Below, in pieces: positions 17,092 to 26,633 of a DNA stretch of 64,000 bases (position 1 is its first letter; every line of letters starts with the position of its first letter). Below the pieces are notes generated by a model. That model saw only the letters and a program-made list of their open reading frames with translations, was not told the origin of the DNA and searched no databases. The translations under genes and the position numbers were made by a program. Origin of the DNA: Isoptericola jiangsuensis (lineage in GTDB: Bacteria > Actinomycetota > Actinomycetes > Actinomycetales > Cellulomonadaceae). Location of the stretch: contig NZ_PDJJ01000001.1 of the NCBI RefSeq assembly GCF_002563715.1, positions 1,488,001 through 1,552,000 on the forward strand, given 5' to 3'.

Positions 17092-18354
17092 GTGGCTCGA
17101 ATCGGTGACGGTGCAGACCTGCTCAAGTGCTCGTTCTGCGGGAAGTCTCAGAAGCAGGTCAAGAAGCTCATCGCCGGTCCGGCCGTGTACATCTGCGACG
17201 AGTGCATCGAGCTCTGCAACGAGATCATCGAGGAGGAGCTCGGCGAGGCCACGGAGCTGGGGCTGACCGAGCTGCCCAAGCCGCGGGAGATCTTCGCGTT
17301 CCTCGAGCAGTACGTCATCGGCCAGGACGGGGCGAAGCGCGCGCTCGCCGTGGCCGTGTACAACCACTACAAGCGGGTGCAGGCCCCGGCGGCGACGAAG
17401 GAGGACGACGGCGTCGAGATCGCCAAGTCGAACATCCTGCTCGTCGGTCCCACCGGCACCGGCAAGACGTACCTCGCGCAGACGCTCGCCAAGATGCTCA
17501 ACGTCCCGTTCGCCATCGCGGACGCCACGGCCCTCACCGAGGCGGGGTACGTCGGCGAGGACGTCGAGAACATCCTCCTCAAGCTCATCCAGGCCGCCGA
17601 CTACGACGTCAAGAAGGCCGAGACGGGCATCATCTACATCGACGAGGTCGACAAGGTGGCCCGCAAGGCGGAGAACCCGTCGATCACGCGCGACGTGTCC
17701 GGCGAGGGCGTGCAGCAGGCCCTGCTGAAGATCATCGAGGGCACCAGCGCGTCGGTGCCGCCGCAGGGCGGGCGCAAGCACCCGCACCAGGAGTTCATCC
17801 AGATCGACACGACGAACGTGCTGTTCATCGTCGCCGGCGCGTTCGCCGGCCTGGACGACATCATCGCGGCCCGCTCCCGCAAGCGCGGCATCGGGTTCTC
17901 CGCCCCCATGGAGTCCACCGGCGACGAGGACCTGTTCGCCGAGGTCCGGCCCGAGGACCTGCACAAGTACGGCCTCATCCCCGAGTTCATCGGGCGCCTC
18001 CCCGTCATCGCCGCGGTGTCGCCGCTCGACCGCGAGGCCCTGGTGCGCATCCTCACCGAGCCCCGCAACGCCCTGGTCAAGCAGTACCAGCGGATGTTCG
18101 AGATCGACGGTGTCGAGCTCGCCTTCGAGGACGACGCGATCGACGCGATCGCCGAACAGGCGCTGCTGCGGGGGACCGGTGCGCGCGGGCTGCGGGCCAT
18201 CATGGAGGAGGTCCTCCAGCAGGTCATGTTCGACGTGCCGAGCCGCGACGACGTGGAGCGCGTCGTCGTGACGCGCGAGGTCGTCGAGGAGAACGTCAAC
18301 CCGACGATCGTCCCGCGGACCTCGGGACCGGTGCGCAACCGCAAGTCCGCCTGA
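17092..18354 (+). CDS. clpX: ClpX, AAA+ unfoldase of the ClpXP protease
   Basis: A 420-residue ATPase that unfolds substrates for ClpP. The N-terminal zinc-binding domain has CSFC and CDEC pairs. Walker A is GPTGTGKT, the pore loop GYVGEDVE and Walker [10 protein letters not shown]. The arginine-rich linker ends in RSRKRGIGF and sensor 2 is [16 protein letters not shown] at 17092 was preferred over the GTG three bases earlier because it is six bases from GGGAGG. A possible own promoter lies upstream (CTGACA 17027-17032 and TGGAAT 17051-17056). It follows clpP2 by 144 bp. Confidence 0.97.
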   Translation: MARIGDGADLLKCSFCGKSQKQVKKLIAGPAVYICDECIELCNEIIEEELGEATELGLTELPKPREIFAFLEQYVIGQDGAKRALAVAVYNHYKRVQAPAATKEDDGVEIAKSNILLVGPTGTGKTYLAQTLAKMLNVPFAIADATALTEAGYVGEDVENILLKLIQAADYDVKKAETGIIYIDEVDKVARKAENPSITRDVSGEGVQQALLKIIEGTSASVPPQGGRKHPHQEFIQIDTTNVLFIVAGAFAGLDDIIAARSRKRGIGFSAPMESTGDEDLFAEVRPEDLHKYGLIPEFIGRLPVIAAVSPLDREALVRILTEPRNALVKQYQRMFEIDGVELAFEDDAIDAIAEQALLRGTGARGLRAIMEEVLQQVMFDVPSRDDVERVVVTREVVEENVNPTIVPRTSGPVRNRKSA

Positions 18355-18456
18355 CACGCCGTGGCCTCCGGGCGTGACCCCGGGGGGGCTGAGACGTCCG
18401 TCCCACCCCGTGGGGTGGGCCGCGTCGCGACGTCGTCGGGCCGTAGGATCGGGGAC

Positions 18457-18834
18457 ATGGCAGAAGCTTTCGACGAGTCGCCCGTGCCCGCCGACGGGCG
18501 GCCGATGCCGTCCGAGATCCTCGACCTGCGCGGCACGATCGACAACATCGACGCCGCGCTCGTCCATCTCCTCGCCGAGCGGTTCCGCGCCACGCAGCGC
18601 GTGGGCGAGCTCAAGGCGACCAGCGGGATGCCGCCGGCCGACCCCACGCGCGACCGCCAGCAGATCGAGCGCCTCAAGGCCATCGCGTCCGGCGCCGGGC
18701 TGGACCCGGAGTTCGCGGAGCAGTTCCGCAACTTCATCGTCTCCGAGGTGATCCGCCACCACGAGCGCATCGCCGCCGAGCACGCCGCCGGTCGTCGCGC
18801 CGGCGAGGCCCCCACCCTGGACACCTATTCTTGA
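18457..18834 (+). CDS. Chorismate mutase, AroQ type
   Basis: A 125-residue all-helical protein. The AroQ first helix reads [23 protein letters not shown], followed by [27 protein letters not shown] and [13 protein letters not shown]-like terminal helices. It converts chorismate to prephenate for Phe/Tyr synthesis. It has no secretion signal and no fused partner domain. TAGGAT (18444-18449) lies seven bases before ATG 18457, so the mRNA is probably leaderless. It stands alone between clpX and the 20-bp repeat array. Confidence 0.88.
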   Translation: MAEAFDESPVPADGRPMPSEILDLRGTIDNIDAALVHLLAERFRATQRVGELKATSGMPPADPTRDRQQIERLKAIASGAGLDPEFAEQFRNFIVSEVIRHHERIAAEHAAGRRAGEAPTLDTYS

Positions 18835-18860
18835 AGAGGTGAGTGACCGCGGGGATCCCG

Positions 18861-18980
18861 CGAGTCAGCGCACGTCTGCGCGAGTCAGCGCAGGAATCCG
18901 CGAGTCAGCGCAGTTCGCGCCGAGTCAGCGCAGAGCCCCGCGAGTCGGCGCACGTCTGCGCGAGTCAGCGCGTTGACCTG
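18861..18980. repeat. Array of six 20-bp direct repeats (12-bp core)
   Basis: Units begin at 18861, 18881, 18901, 18921, 18941 and 18961, an exact 20-bp period with no slippage. The core CGAGTCAGCGCA is conserved (one unit has CGAGTCGGCGCA and the last ends CGCG). The remaining 8 bp vary, although units 1 and 5 share CGTCTGCG. Where TGCG precedes the core, TGCGC and GCGCA form short inverted arms. The array fills the gap between chorismate mutase and the baeRF gene. Its inverse stands at 20433-20485. Confidence 0.9.
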
Positions 18981-19126
18981 CGCCGACGACGTCTCACGCC
19001 GGTCGTGAGGATTCCGTCGAGGTCGTGCACCGCTCGGACGACTGTGGGGGCGCGCGGTGGCGTGCGGCCACGATCCGTCGCACGCTGGGGGCCACAGCCG
19101 ACGGACCCGGAAGGGGGATCCTCTGC

Positions 19127-20374
19127 ATGACCACCCGATGGCTCAAGCCGCTCGTCGGACACCCCGGACCTTTCGCGACGGTCTACCTCGACGCGACGCG
19201 TTCGGTCGAGGCAGGCGACAAGGACGTCGCGAACCGGTGGCGCGCCGTGCGCCGCGCCCTGGAGAAGCAAGGAGCACCGGCGACGGTGCTCACCGACCTG
19301 GACGACGTCGTCGCCGTCCCGACACGCGTGGCGGGCACGCACGGCCGTGTCCTCATCGCCGACTCGACGGGGGTCCTGGTCGACCGGGTCCTCAAGGAGC
19401 CGCCGGCGGTGACCGTCGGCCTCTGGCACGAGGTGCCCTCCCTGCTGCAGGCCGCCCGCTCGGCGGACGAGAACGTCGACGCCGTCTGCGTGACGGTCGA
19501 CCGGCAGGGTGCGGACTTCTGCCGCGTCGGCGCCGACGGCTACGCCACCGGCCCCGTGGAGAGCTTCGAGGCACCGCACGACGAGGTGTCGAAGTCGAGC
19601 AGCACGACGGTCAAGCGGGCCACGATCGAGTCACGCGCCGAGGACTCGTGGCGGCGCAACGCCGAGGCGGTCGCCGCGGAGATCGACCGCCGGGTCGCCG
19701 AGGAGCGGCCGGAGACCGTGCTGATCAGCGGCGACGTGCGCGCCGTGCACCTCGTCAAGGCCGCGCTGGGGCAGGGTGCCGGGCGGTTGACCGTGGAGGT
19801 CTCCGGCGGTGGGCGCGGGCCGGGCATCCGGCAGGCCGCCTTCGCGGAGGCCCTCGCCGACGCGCTCGACTCGTTCCGGGAGCGGCGCCGCGAGCTGGTG
19901 CTGGCCGAGCTGCGGCAGGGCCTCGGCCGTGCCGACGGCGCGGTGACGAGCATCGACGACGTCGTGCAGGTCCTCGCCCGGGGCCAGGTGAAGCACCTCG
20001 TGCTGTCGGAGGAGCTCGCCGACGCCGCGGCGGTCGCTCTGCGGCGCTGGGCCGCGGGTGACGCGGACAACCCGGGCTTCGGGGGCCTGCTGGACGGCCG
20101 CAACCTCTGGATCGGTCCCGAGCCGATGCACATCGCCGTGGCCCGGGCCGAGCTGACGGGCCAGGGTGTCTCCGAGGGGCTCCAGGAGCTGCCGGCGGCG
20201 TCCGCCCTCATGCGGGCCGCCGTCGCGCAGGACGCCGGGCTCACCTTCGCCCCGCCGGGGTCGGTGGAGCTCATGGACGGCGTCGGCGCCACCCTGCGGT
20301 GGTCCGACGGCGGGACACCGCACGAGTCCGCCGTGTCGATGAGCGGTGACGGCCGTCGCCTGCACAACCTGTAG
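19127..20374 (+). CDS. baeRF-type protein (Vms1/eRF1 family, Rv2629-like)
   Basis: A 415-residue protein resembling bacterial homologues of archaeo-eukaryotic release factors (the baeRF2/Rv2629 group). Landmarks are FATVYLDATRS near the start, GRVLIADSTGVLVDRVL, AVCVTVDRQGADFCRV and ETVLISGDVRAVHLVKAAL. The C-terminal eRF1 domain-3-like part contains VTSIDDVVQVLARGQVKHLVL. Roles proposed for the family include ribosome rescue and stress-related translation. The exact reaction here is unknown. ATG 19127 has AAGGGGGA eight bases upstream. The gene is bracketed by inverted arrays of the 20-bp repeat. Confidence 0.75.
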   Translation: MTTRWLKPLVGHPGPFATVYLDATRSVEAGDKDVANRWRAVRRALEKQGAPATVLTDLDDVVAVPTRVAGTHGRVLIADSTGVLVDRVLKEPPAVTVGLWHEVPSLLQAARSADENVDAVCVTVDRQGADFCRVGADGYATGPVESFEAPHDEVSKSSSTTVKRATIESRAEDSWRRNAEAVAAEIDRRVAEERPETVLISGDVRAVHLVKAALGQGAGRLTVEVSGGGRGPGIRQAAFAEALADALDSFRERRRELVLAELRQGLGRADGAVTSIDDVVQVLARGQVKHLVLSEELADAAAVALRRWAAGDADNPGFGGLLDGRNLWIGPEPMHIAVARAELTGQGVSEGLQELPAASALMRAAVAQDAGLTFAPPGSVELMDGVGATLRWSDGGTPHESAVSMSGDGRRLHNL

Positions 20375-20394
20375 CGACCGTCGTCGTGACGTGC

Positions 20395-20428
20395 GAAGGG
20401 CCCCGCTCGTTCCCGAGCGGGGCCCTTC
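20395..20428. terminator. Bidirectional hairpin terminator between baeRF and valS
   Basis: A 15-bp perfect stem, 20395-20409 with 20414-20428, and a TTCC loop, placed between two convergent genes. It serves both strands. Confidence 0.8.
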
Positions 20429-20432
20429 GTCG

Positions 20433-20485
20433 CGCTGACTCACGCCGACCTGCGCTGACTCGCGAGAGCCTGCGCTGACTCGCGG
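20433..20485. repeat. Second 20-bp repeat array, three units, inverted
   Basis: The reverse complement of the core occurs at 20433, 20453 and 20473, again exactly 20 bp apart. The third and second units match CGAGTCAGCGCA fully on the minus strand; the first unit has TGAGTCAGCGCG. The array lies between the terminator and the valS stop. It has opposite orientation to the array at 18861-18980, so the two arrays bracket the baeRF gene. Confidence 0.88.
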
Positions 20486-20494
20486 TGCCGCGTG

Positions 20495-23269
20495 TCAGGC
20501 GCGCGGCTGCTTCAACGGCGGCTCGCCGAGCACGTGCTCGACGACGACGATGCCGCCCTGGACGTCCGGGTCGCCCTGACCCTCGGCGGCCTCGACCAGA
20601 TCGAGCGGACCCTCGACGCGCCCGGCGCCGCGGACGTCGTCCAGCGCGGAGCGGACGCCCGGCAGGAGCGCGGCGGGGGCCGCGACGGTGCCCGAGAGGA
20701 TGGGCGTCTTCATGGAGACCTTGGCGGCCGACTTGAGCTTGCGCAGCGCGGCGAGCGCGTGGCCCGCGGCGGCGAGGTCGGTCGGGTTCGCGCCCGCCGC
20801 GGCGGACCGCAGCGGCTCAGCGACCGGCCACTCGGCGCGGTGCACCGACCCGGCGCGCCACCAGGACCAGACCTCCTCGGTGGCGAACGGGATGAACGGC
20901 GCCAGCAGACGCAGCATGACGTCGAGCGCGAGGGCGAGCGCGGTGCGCGCCGACACGGTCTCGGCGGTGACCTCGCCCGCGGCGGCGCCGGCACCGTAGG
21001 CCCGGTCCTTGACCAGCTCGAGGTAGTCGTCGCAGAAGGTCCAGAAGAACGACTCGGTGACCTCCAGCGCCCGCGTGTGGTCGTACGCGTCGAACGCGGC
21101 GGTGGCCTGCTCCACGACGTCCGCGAGCCCCGCGAGCATCGCCCGGTCGAGCTCGACGGTCACGGCGGCCGGGTCGAGGACGATCTCCCCGGCACCGGTC
21201 TCGGCGTCGACGCCGAACGTGAGGGCGAACTTCGAGGCGTTGAGGACCTTGATCGCCAGGCGGCGGCCGATCTTCATCTGCCCGACCTCGAAGGCCGCGT
21301 CGGTGCCGAGGCGCGCCGCGGCGGCCCAGTAGCGCACCGCGTCGGAGCCGTGCTCGACGAGCAGGTCCATCGGCGTGACGACGTTGCCCTTCGACTTGGA
21401 CATCTTCTTGCGGTCCGGGTCGAGGATCCAGCCGGAGATGGCGGCGTTCTTCCAGGGCAGGACGCCGCACTCCAGGTGCGAGCGGACCACGGAGGAGAAC
21501 AGCCAGGTGCGGATGATGTCCTGGCCCTGGGGGCGCAGGTCCATCGGATAGACGCGGTCGAACAGGTCGGCGTCGCGCTCCCAGCCGGACACGATGAGCG
21601 GGGACAGCGACGACGTCGCCCAGGTGTCCATGACGTCGGCGTCGCCGACGAAGCCGCCGGGCACGCCGCGCTGGGACTCGTCGTAGCCCGTGGGGGCCTG
21701 CGACGTCGGGTCGACGGGCAGCTCGGCCTCGGTCGGAAGGATGACGCGGTCGTGGTCGACGTCGCCGTGCTCGTCGACGCCGTACCAGACGGGGACGGCC
21801 ACACCGAAGAAGCGCTGGCGGGAGATCAGCCAGTCGCCGTTGAGGCCGCCGACCCAGTTGTCGTAGCGCACCCGCATGAAGTCGGGGTGGAAGTCGAGCT
21901 CCTTGCCGCGGCCGAGCAGCTCGTCCTTGAGGTCACGCTGGTCCCAGGCGCGGCCGCCGTTGCGGATGTACCACTGCCGCGAGGTGACGATCTCGAGGGG
22001 CTTGTCGCCCTTCTCGTAGAAGTTCGTCATGCGCTGGGTGGGCTTCGGCTCGCCGTCCAGGTCGCCGGAGGCGCGCAGCGCGTCGACGACGGCGGTGCGC
22101 GCGGAGAACGAGGTCTTGCCCGCGAGCTGATCGGCGTACAGCCCGGCGCCGGGGCCCGCGGCGATCCACTCGGGGGTCTCGCGGGTGAGGCGGCCGTCGC
22201 GCTGCACCACGGAGCGGGTGGGGAGCTGGAGCTCGCGCCACCACTGGACGTCGGTGAGGTCGCCGAACGTGCAGCACATCGCGATGCCGGCGCCCTTGTC
22301 CATGGCGGCGGCGGGGTGCGCGAGGACGGGGATCTCGACGCCGAACAGCGGCGAGGTCACCGTGGTGCCGAACAGGTCCTGGTACCTCTCGTCGTCGGGG
22401 TGCGCGATGAGAGCGACGACGGCGGGCAGCAGCTCGGGGCGGGTCGTCTCGATGTGGACCGGGGTGCCGTCGGGGCGGTGGAACGCGACCCGGTGGTAGT
22501 GACCGGGGTACTCCCGCGCCTCGAGCTCGGCCTGGGCGACGGCCGTCTGGAAGGTGACGTCCCACAGGCCGGGGGCCTCGGCCTGGTAGGCCTCGCCGCG
22601 CTCCAGGTTGCGCAGGAACGCGCGCTGGGAGGCGGCGCGCGAGGTCGCGTCGATCGTCTGGTAGGTCTGCGACCAGTCGACGGACAGGCCGAGCTTGCGC
22701 CACAGCTCCTCGAACTGGCGCTCGTCGTCGGCGGTGAGCTGCTCGCACAGCTCGATGAAGTTGCGGCGGCTCACGGGCACCTGGTCGCCGGGCTTGACGT
22801 TCTTGCCGTCGGTGCCCTGGTGCGGCGGCACGAAGCCCTCGACGTACGGCAGGGACGGGTCGCAGCGCACGCCGAAGTAGTTCTGGACGCGACGCTCGGT
22901 GGGCAGGCCGTTGTCGTCCCACCCCATCGGGTAGAACACCTCCTTGCCCTGCATGCGCTGGTAGCGCGCGACGACGTCGGTGTGGGTGTAGCTGAAGACG
23001 TGACCCACGTGCAGGGAGCCGGACACCGTGGGCGGCGGGGTGTCGATGGAGTACACCTCGTCGCGGGTCTTCGACCGGTCGAACGCGAAGGTGCCCTCGG
23101 CGGTCCAGCGCTCGTCGAAGCGGGCCTCCAGGCCGTCCAACGAGACCTTGTCCGGTACCTCCCGGACCACCGCGCGCACGACGTCGCCGGCTACCGCGCC
23201 GGTGGTCGGGGTCGCTGCGGGGGTCTGCGCGGGCGCGTCGTGCGCCGGGGAGGTCGGGAAGTCGCTCAT
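20495..23269 (-). CDS. valS: Valyl-tRNA synthetase, archaeal-type
   Basis: Charges tRNA-Val and edits mischarged Thr. The 924-residue class I synthetase has the HIGH motif as HVGH in [15 protein letters not shown], and KMSKS in [11 protein letters not shown]. The segment [20 protein letters not shown] is characteristic of the archaeal-type ValS also found in some actinobacteria. The usual bacterial form reads DHAGIATQ at this place. The CP1 editing domain lies between, and the anticodon-binding helical domain is C-terminal. The start ATG at 23269 ([11 protein letters not shown]) follows a frame that is open but unrelated upstream. Confidence 0.93.
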   Translation of the reverse strand: MSDFPTSPAHDAPAQTPAATPTTGAVAGDVVRAVVREVPDKVSLDGLEARFDERWTAEGTFAFDRSKTRDEVYSIDTPPPTVSGSLHVGHVFSYTHTDVVARYQRMQGKEVFYPMGWDDNGLPTERRVQNYFGVRCDPSLPYVEGFVPPHQGTDGKNVKPGDQVPVSRRNFIELCEQLTADDERQFEELWRKLGLSVDWSQTYQTIDATSRAASQRAFLRNLERGEAYQAEAPGLWDVTFQTAVAQAELEAREYPGHYHRVAFHRPDGTPVHIETTRPELLPAVVALIAHPDDERYQDLFGTTVTSPLFGVEIPVLAHPAAAMDKGAGIAMCCTFGDLTDVQWWRELQLPTRSVVQRDGRLTRETPEWIAAGPGAGLYADQLAGKTSFSARTAVVDALRASGDLDGEPKPTQRMTNFYEKGDKPLEIVTSRQWYIRNGGRAWDQRDLKDELLGRGKELDFHPDFMRVRYDNWVGGLNGDWLISRQRFFGVAVPVWYGVDEHGDVDHDRVILPTEAELPVDPTSQAPTGYDESQRGVPGGFVGDADVMDTWATSSLSPLIVSGWERDADLFDRVYPMDLRPQGQDIIRTWLFSSVVRSHLECGVLPWKNAAISGWILDPDRKKMSKSKGNVVTPMDLLVEHGSDAVRYWAAAARLGTDAAFEVGQMKIGRRLAIKVLNASKFALTFGVDAETGAGEIVLDPAAVTVELDRAMLAGLADVVEQATAAFDAYDHTRALEVTESFFWTFCDDYLELVKDRAYGAGAAAGEVTAETVSARTALALALDVMLRLLAPFIPFATEEVWSWWRAGSVHRAEWPVAEPLRSAAAGANPTDLAAAGHALAALRKLKSAAKVSMKTPILSGTVAAPAALLPGVRSALDDVRGAGRVEGPLDLVEAAEGQGDPDVQGGIVVVEHVLGEPPLKQPRA

Positions 23270-23369
23270 GGTCAGCCATTGTCCCAGATCCGTCGTGTCG
23301 TGCGGACCGCTCTCAGCGGCTGGACGCAGGGTCTGCGAGGAGGTGGTCCGCCGGGCGTAAGGTCGGGGC

Positions 23370-24371
23370 ATGGCAGACCTCACCATCGGCTATGCCGCGA
23401 TGCTCGAGCAGTTCCACCCCACCGACGTGGTCGCACTGTCCGCCTACGCGGAGGAGCACGGCTTCTCCGGCGTGATGGCCGCGGACCACTTCCAGCCGTG
23501 GGTCCCGCAGCAGGGGGAGGCGGCGTTCGTCTGGAACGTCCTGACCGCCCTCGGCGAGCGCACCCGTGGCGACCTCGGTCCCGGCGTGACGTGCCCGTCG
23601 TTCCGGTTCCACCCGGCCGTGGTCGCGCAGGCGTCGGCGACCCTCGCGGCGATGTACCCGGGCCGGCACTGGCTCGGCCTCGGCTCGGGCGAGGCGCTCA
23701 ACGAGCACGTCACCGCGGGCTACTGGCCCGAGGCGCCCGAGCGCATCAACCGCATGTTCGAGGCGATCGACGTCATCAAGAAGCTCTTCGCGTCCGGTCT
23801 GGAGGGCAAGGACGTCAAGCACTCGGGGCAGTTCTTCAAGCTGGAGTCCACGCGGCTGTGGACCATGCCGGAGGTCGCCCCGGAGATCCTGGTGGCCACC
23901 GCCGGCCCGATCACCGCCAAGCGGGCGGGCAAGCACGCGGACGGCCTCATCACCGTCGGCGCCCCGCTCGAGAAGATCGAGATGCTGTTCGGCCGCTTCG
24001 ACGCCGGCGTCAAGGAGTCGGGCCGCGACCCCGAGGGCATGCCCAAGGTGCTCCAGGTCCACATGTCGTGGGCGGAGACCGACGAGGAGGCGCTCGCGAA
24101 CGCGATGACCGAGTGGCCCAACGGCGGCATGAAGTTCCCCAAGGCGGACATCCGGTCCCCGCACGACTTCGCGCAGATGGCCAAGCTGGTCCGTCCCGAG
24201 GACTTCGAGGGCCGCATGGTGATCTCGGCCGACCCGGACGAGCACCGCGCCGCCATCCAGAAGTACGTCGACCTCGGCTTCGACCGCATCTACCTGCACA
24301 ACGTGGGCCGCAACCAGCGGGAGTGGATCGAGGTCTTCGGCCGCGAGGTGCTGCCGAAGCTCGTCCGGTGA
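23370..24371 (+). CDS. F420-dependent glucose-6-phosphate dehydrogenase-family oxidoreductase
   Basis: A 333-residue luciferase-like TIM-barrel enzyme of the F420-G6PDH group. Segments are [53 protein letters not shown] and [20 protein letters not shown]. The reaction is hydride transfer between deazaflavin F420 and a small substrate. True glucose-6-phosphate activity cannot be told from the sequence alone. TAAGGT (23358-23363) lies six bases before ATG 23370, so the transcript is probably leaderless. Its stop overlaps the cofE start by four bases, linking cofactor synthesis and use. Confidence 0.88.
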   Translation: MADLTIGYAAMLEQFHPTDVVALSAYAEEHGFSGVMAADHFQPWVPQQGEAAFVWNVLTALGERTRGDLGPGVTCPSFRFHPAVVAQASATLAAMYPGRHWLGLGSGEALNEHVTAGYWPEAPERINRMFEAIDVIKKLFASGLEGKDVKHSGQFFKLESTRLWTMPEVAPEILVATAGPITAKRAGKHADGLITVGAPLEKIEMLFGRFDAGVKESGRDPEGMPKVLQVHMSWAETDEEALANAMTEWPNGGMKFPKADIRSPHDFAQMAKLVRPEDFEGRMVISADPDEHRAAIQKYVDLGFDRIYLHNVGRNQREWIEVFGREVLPKLVR

Positions 24372-25222
24372 CGCCGCCGGGCACCGGGCCCCTCGACGAC
24401 GCCCGCCTGGAGCTGTGGGCGCCGGCGGGCCTGGGCGAGGTGCGCCCCGGCGACGACCTCGCCGCGCTCGTCGGCGACCTGCTGGCCGCCGACGCGGCGC
24501 GCTCGGGCGTCCCCCTCGCCGAGGGGGACGTCGTCGTCGTCACGTCCAAGATCGTGTCGAAGGCGGAGGGCCGGGTGGTCGCCGCCGCGGACCGCGAGCA
24601 GGCCATCACGGACGAGACGGTGCGCGTCGTGGCGACGCGGGCCCGCCCGGGCGGGCCGCCGCTGCGCATCGTGGAGAACCGGCTGGGCCTCGTCATGGCG
24701 GCGGCCGGGGTCGACGCCTCCAACACGCCGGAGGGCACGGTGCTGCTGCTGCCCGTCGACCCGGACGCCTCGGCGCGCGCGCTGCGGGCGGCGTGGCGGG
24801 CGCGGTTCGGGCTCGAGCGGCTCGCCGTGGTCGTCACCGACACGGCGGGACGCCCGTGGCGCGACGGCGTCACGGACGTCGCGATCGGGGCGGCCGGGCT
24901 GCGGGTGGTGGACGACCTGCGGGGCGGCCTCGACGCGCACGGTCGCCCGCTCACCGTCACGGTGACGGCGGTGGCGGACGAGATCGCCGCCGCCTCGGAG
25001 CTCGTGCGGGGCAAGACGTCGGGCCGCGCCGTCGCGGTCGTGCGGGGTGCGGGCCGGTTCGTGCTGGGCGGGACGGGGCCGGACGGCGACGGGCCCGGTG
25101 CCCGGACGCTGGTGCGGACCGGTCCGGACGACCTGTTCCGCGAGGGCACCGCGGAGGCGTACGCCCGCGGCCTGGCCGACGGCCGCGCCGCGGCGGGGAC
25201 CGCACCCGGTCGGGACGGCTAG
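24368..25222 (+). CDS. cofE: Coenzyme F420-0:L-glutamate ligase
   Basis: Adds glutamates to F420-0 with GTP to give polyglutamylated F420. The 284-residue protein matches the CofE/FbiB N-terminal domain: [60 protein letters not shown] and a late [24 protein letters not shown]. The FMN-binding nitroreductase domain found at the C-terminus of mycobacterial FbiB is absent, so it is the short form. The GTG start at 24368 overlaps the preceding stop (GTGA). Confidence 0.93.
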   Translation: MTPPGTGPLDDARLELWAPAGLGEVRPGDDLAALVGDLLAADAARSGVPLAEGDVVVVTSKIVSKAEGRVVAAADREQAITDETVRVVATRARPGGPPLRIVENRLGLVMAAAGVDASNTPEGTVLLLPVDPDASARALRAAWRARFGLERLAVVVTDTAGRPWRDGVTDVAIGAAGLRVVDDLRGGLDAHGRPLTVTVTAVADEIAAASELVRGKTSGRAVAVVRGAGRFVLGGTGPDGDGPGARTLVRTGPDDLFREGTAEAYARGLADGRAAAGTAPGRDG

Positions 25223-25289
25223 CGCCGACGCCCGGCACCGCGCGGGAATCCTGTGGCCCGCCGGGCGCCGGGTCGGTAGCGTGCCGCGC

Positions 25290-25676
25290 ATGCTGCCCAC
25301 CGACTGGATCGAGCACCGCCGACCGGGCGACCGGGAGGTCGTCGGGTGGATCAGGCCCGCCGGGCACGACTGGGTCGCCGTGTCCCTGCTGGGCCACGAC
25401 CTGACGGGACCGGTGGGCTGGCACGACGCCGAGGAGACGCTCGACGCGACCTCGTTGTCCTGGCTCGCGGGCGTCTGGGTGCTGGAGCGCGCCGACGACG
25501 ACCCGTTGCGGGTGCGGATCGTGGAGGTCACCCCGGACCGGGTGGTCGTGCAGACGGACGACCTGGGGGCGGTCGACGCCCCCGTGGAGCGGCAGGTGCT
25601 GCCGTGGCCGGCGCCCGCGGCGCTGCGGCCGCACCGTCCGGGGGATCCCGACGGGCGGGTGCTCGGCGGGGCGTGA
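25290..25676 (+). CDS. Small hypothetical protein
   Basis: A 128-residue soluble protein, rich in Trp (MLPTDWIEHRRPGDREVVGWIRP, DWVAVSLLGHDL, VGWHDAEETLDA). It probably has a beta-rich fold. No family was recognised. TAGCGT at 25277-25282 lies seven bases before ATG 25290, a leaderless start, which supports it as a gene. It lies between cofE and an alpha/beta hydrolase on the same strand. Confidence 0.7.
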   Translation: MLPTDWIEHRRPGDREVVGWIRPAGHDWVAVSLLGHDLTGPVGWHDAEETLDATSLSWLAGVWVLERADDDPLRVRIVEVTPDRVVVQTDDLGAVDAPVERQVLPWPAPAALRPHRPGDPDGRVLGGA

Positions 25677-25795
25677 CCGTCCGTCCCTCCGCGTCCGGGC
25701 GCCGGATCCCGCGCCTGCCGTCGCCGGAACCCGGCGCAGGGGCTACCGTCTCGGTGGACTCCTGCGACGTGCGGGGGTCGGGGAGGGATGCACGC

Positions 25796-26584
25796 ATGAC
25801 GCAGCACGTGACCAGCACGGCCGGCGACCAGGTGGGCTTCGACCGCTACGGCGACGGACCGGCCGTCGTGTTCGTGGCCGGCGCCGGGCCGTTCCGGGCG
25901 GTGGACCCGCTGACGACCCGGACCGCGCAGCTGGTGGCCGAGCAGGGGCTGACCGCCGTCGTGTACGACCGGCTGGGCCGGGGGGACAGCCCGGCCGACG
26001 GCGTCCTGGACCTGGACCGCGAGGTGTCGGCGCTGGGGGCCGTGATCGACGTGGCGGGGGTCCCGGCCGTGCTGGTGGGGCACTCGTCGGGGTGTGCGAT
26101 CGCGCTCGCCGCCGCGGACGTGGAGCAGCCCGTGGCGGGTCTGCTGCTGTGGGAGGCGCCGCTCGCCGGCAGCCTGGAGGAGGTCGCCGCGTGGAGCGGC
26201 GAGTTCGAGCGGCGCCTGGACGCGGAGGACTACGTGGGCGCCACCGAGCAGTACATGCGGGACATGCCGCCGGAGTGGCTCGCGGCGATGAAGGCGGCCC
26301 CGGAGTTCGAGGTGCTGGCGCGGGCCTCGCGCAGCCAGCGCGCGGACGGTCAGGCGATGGTGCGGGCCACCGAGCTGCTGGAGACGGGCGCCCTGCGCGA
26401 GCTGTCGGTGCCGGTGCTGGCCACCTACGGCACGAGCACGTTCCCGGAGATGCCGGTGGCGGCGCAGCGCGTCGCGGAGGTGGCCACCCGCGGCCGCGTC
26501 GAGGAGGTGCCCGGGGAGGGCCACTCGTGGGACGCGGAGGCGATGGCCGCGCGGATCGTGCAGTTCGTGCGCCACGAGCTCTGA
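25796..26584 (+). CDS. Alpha/beta-fold hydrolase
   Basis: A 262-residue hydrolase. The nucleophile elbow is VGHSSGCAIALAAA. The early oxyanion strand is VVFVAGAGPF and VYDRLGRGDSP marks the second strand. The catalytic His is in VPGEGHSWDAE. The substrate is unknown; the family includes esterases, lipases and lactonases. ATG 25796 has GGGAGGGA upstream. There is no secretion signal. It is convergent with the PerM-type transporter gene. Confidence 0.85.
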   Translation: MTQHVTSTAGDQVGFDRYGDGPAVVFVAGAGPFRAVDPLTTRTAQLVAEQGLTAVVYDRLGRGDSPADGVLDLDREVSALGAVIDVAGVPAVLVGHSSGCAIALAAADVEQPVAGLLLWEAPLAGSLEEVAAWSGEFERRLDAEDYVGATEQYMRDMPPEWLAAMKAAPEFEVLARASRSQRADGQAMVRATELLETGALRELSVPVLATYGTSTFPEMPVAAQRVAEVATRGRVEEVPGEGHSWDAEAMAARIVQFVRHEL

Positions 26585-26597
26585 GGTCGACCGGGCC

Positions 26598-26633
26598 GGC
26601 GGGCCGCCCGCCGTCCGGCGCCGTCCGGCGCCG
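26598..26633. terminator. GC-rich hairpin and short tandem repeat between convergent genes
   Basis: GGCGGGC and GCCCGCC face each other around 26598-26612. They are followed by repeated GCCGTCCGGC units up to the next stop codon. It is probably a shared terminator for the hydrolase and transporter genes. Confidence 0.35.

Noticed and set aside
18861-18980. Resemblance of the core to the eukaryotic TGAGTCA bZIP site
   Set aside because: Coincidental in a bacterium; no corresponding regulator class is expected.
18861-20485. CRISPR array
   Set aside because: The repeat core is 12 bp with 8-bp variable parts, far below CRISPR repeat and spacer lengths, and no cas genes are present.
20492-25222. 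A 4.7-kb uninterrupted plus-strand reading frame of about 1576 codons
   Set aside because: Only the last part (24368-25222) is a gene, cofE. The rest is antisense to valS and to other frames, an effect of high GC that removes stop codons.
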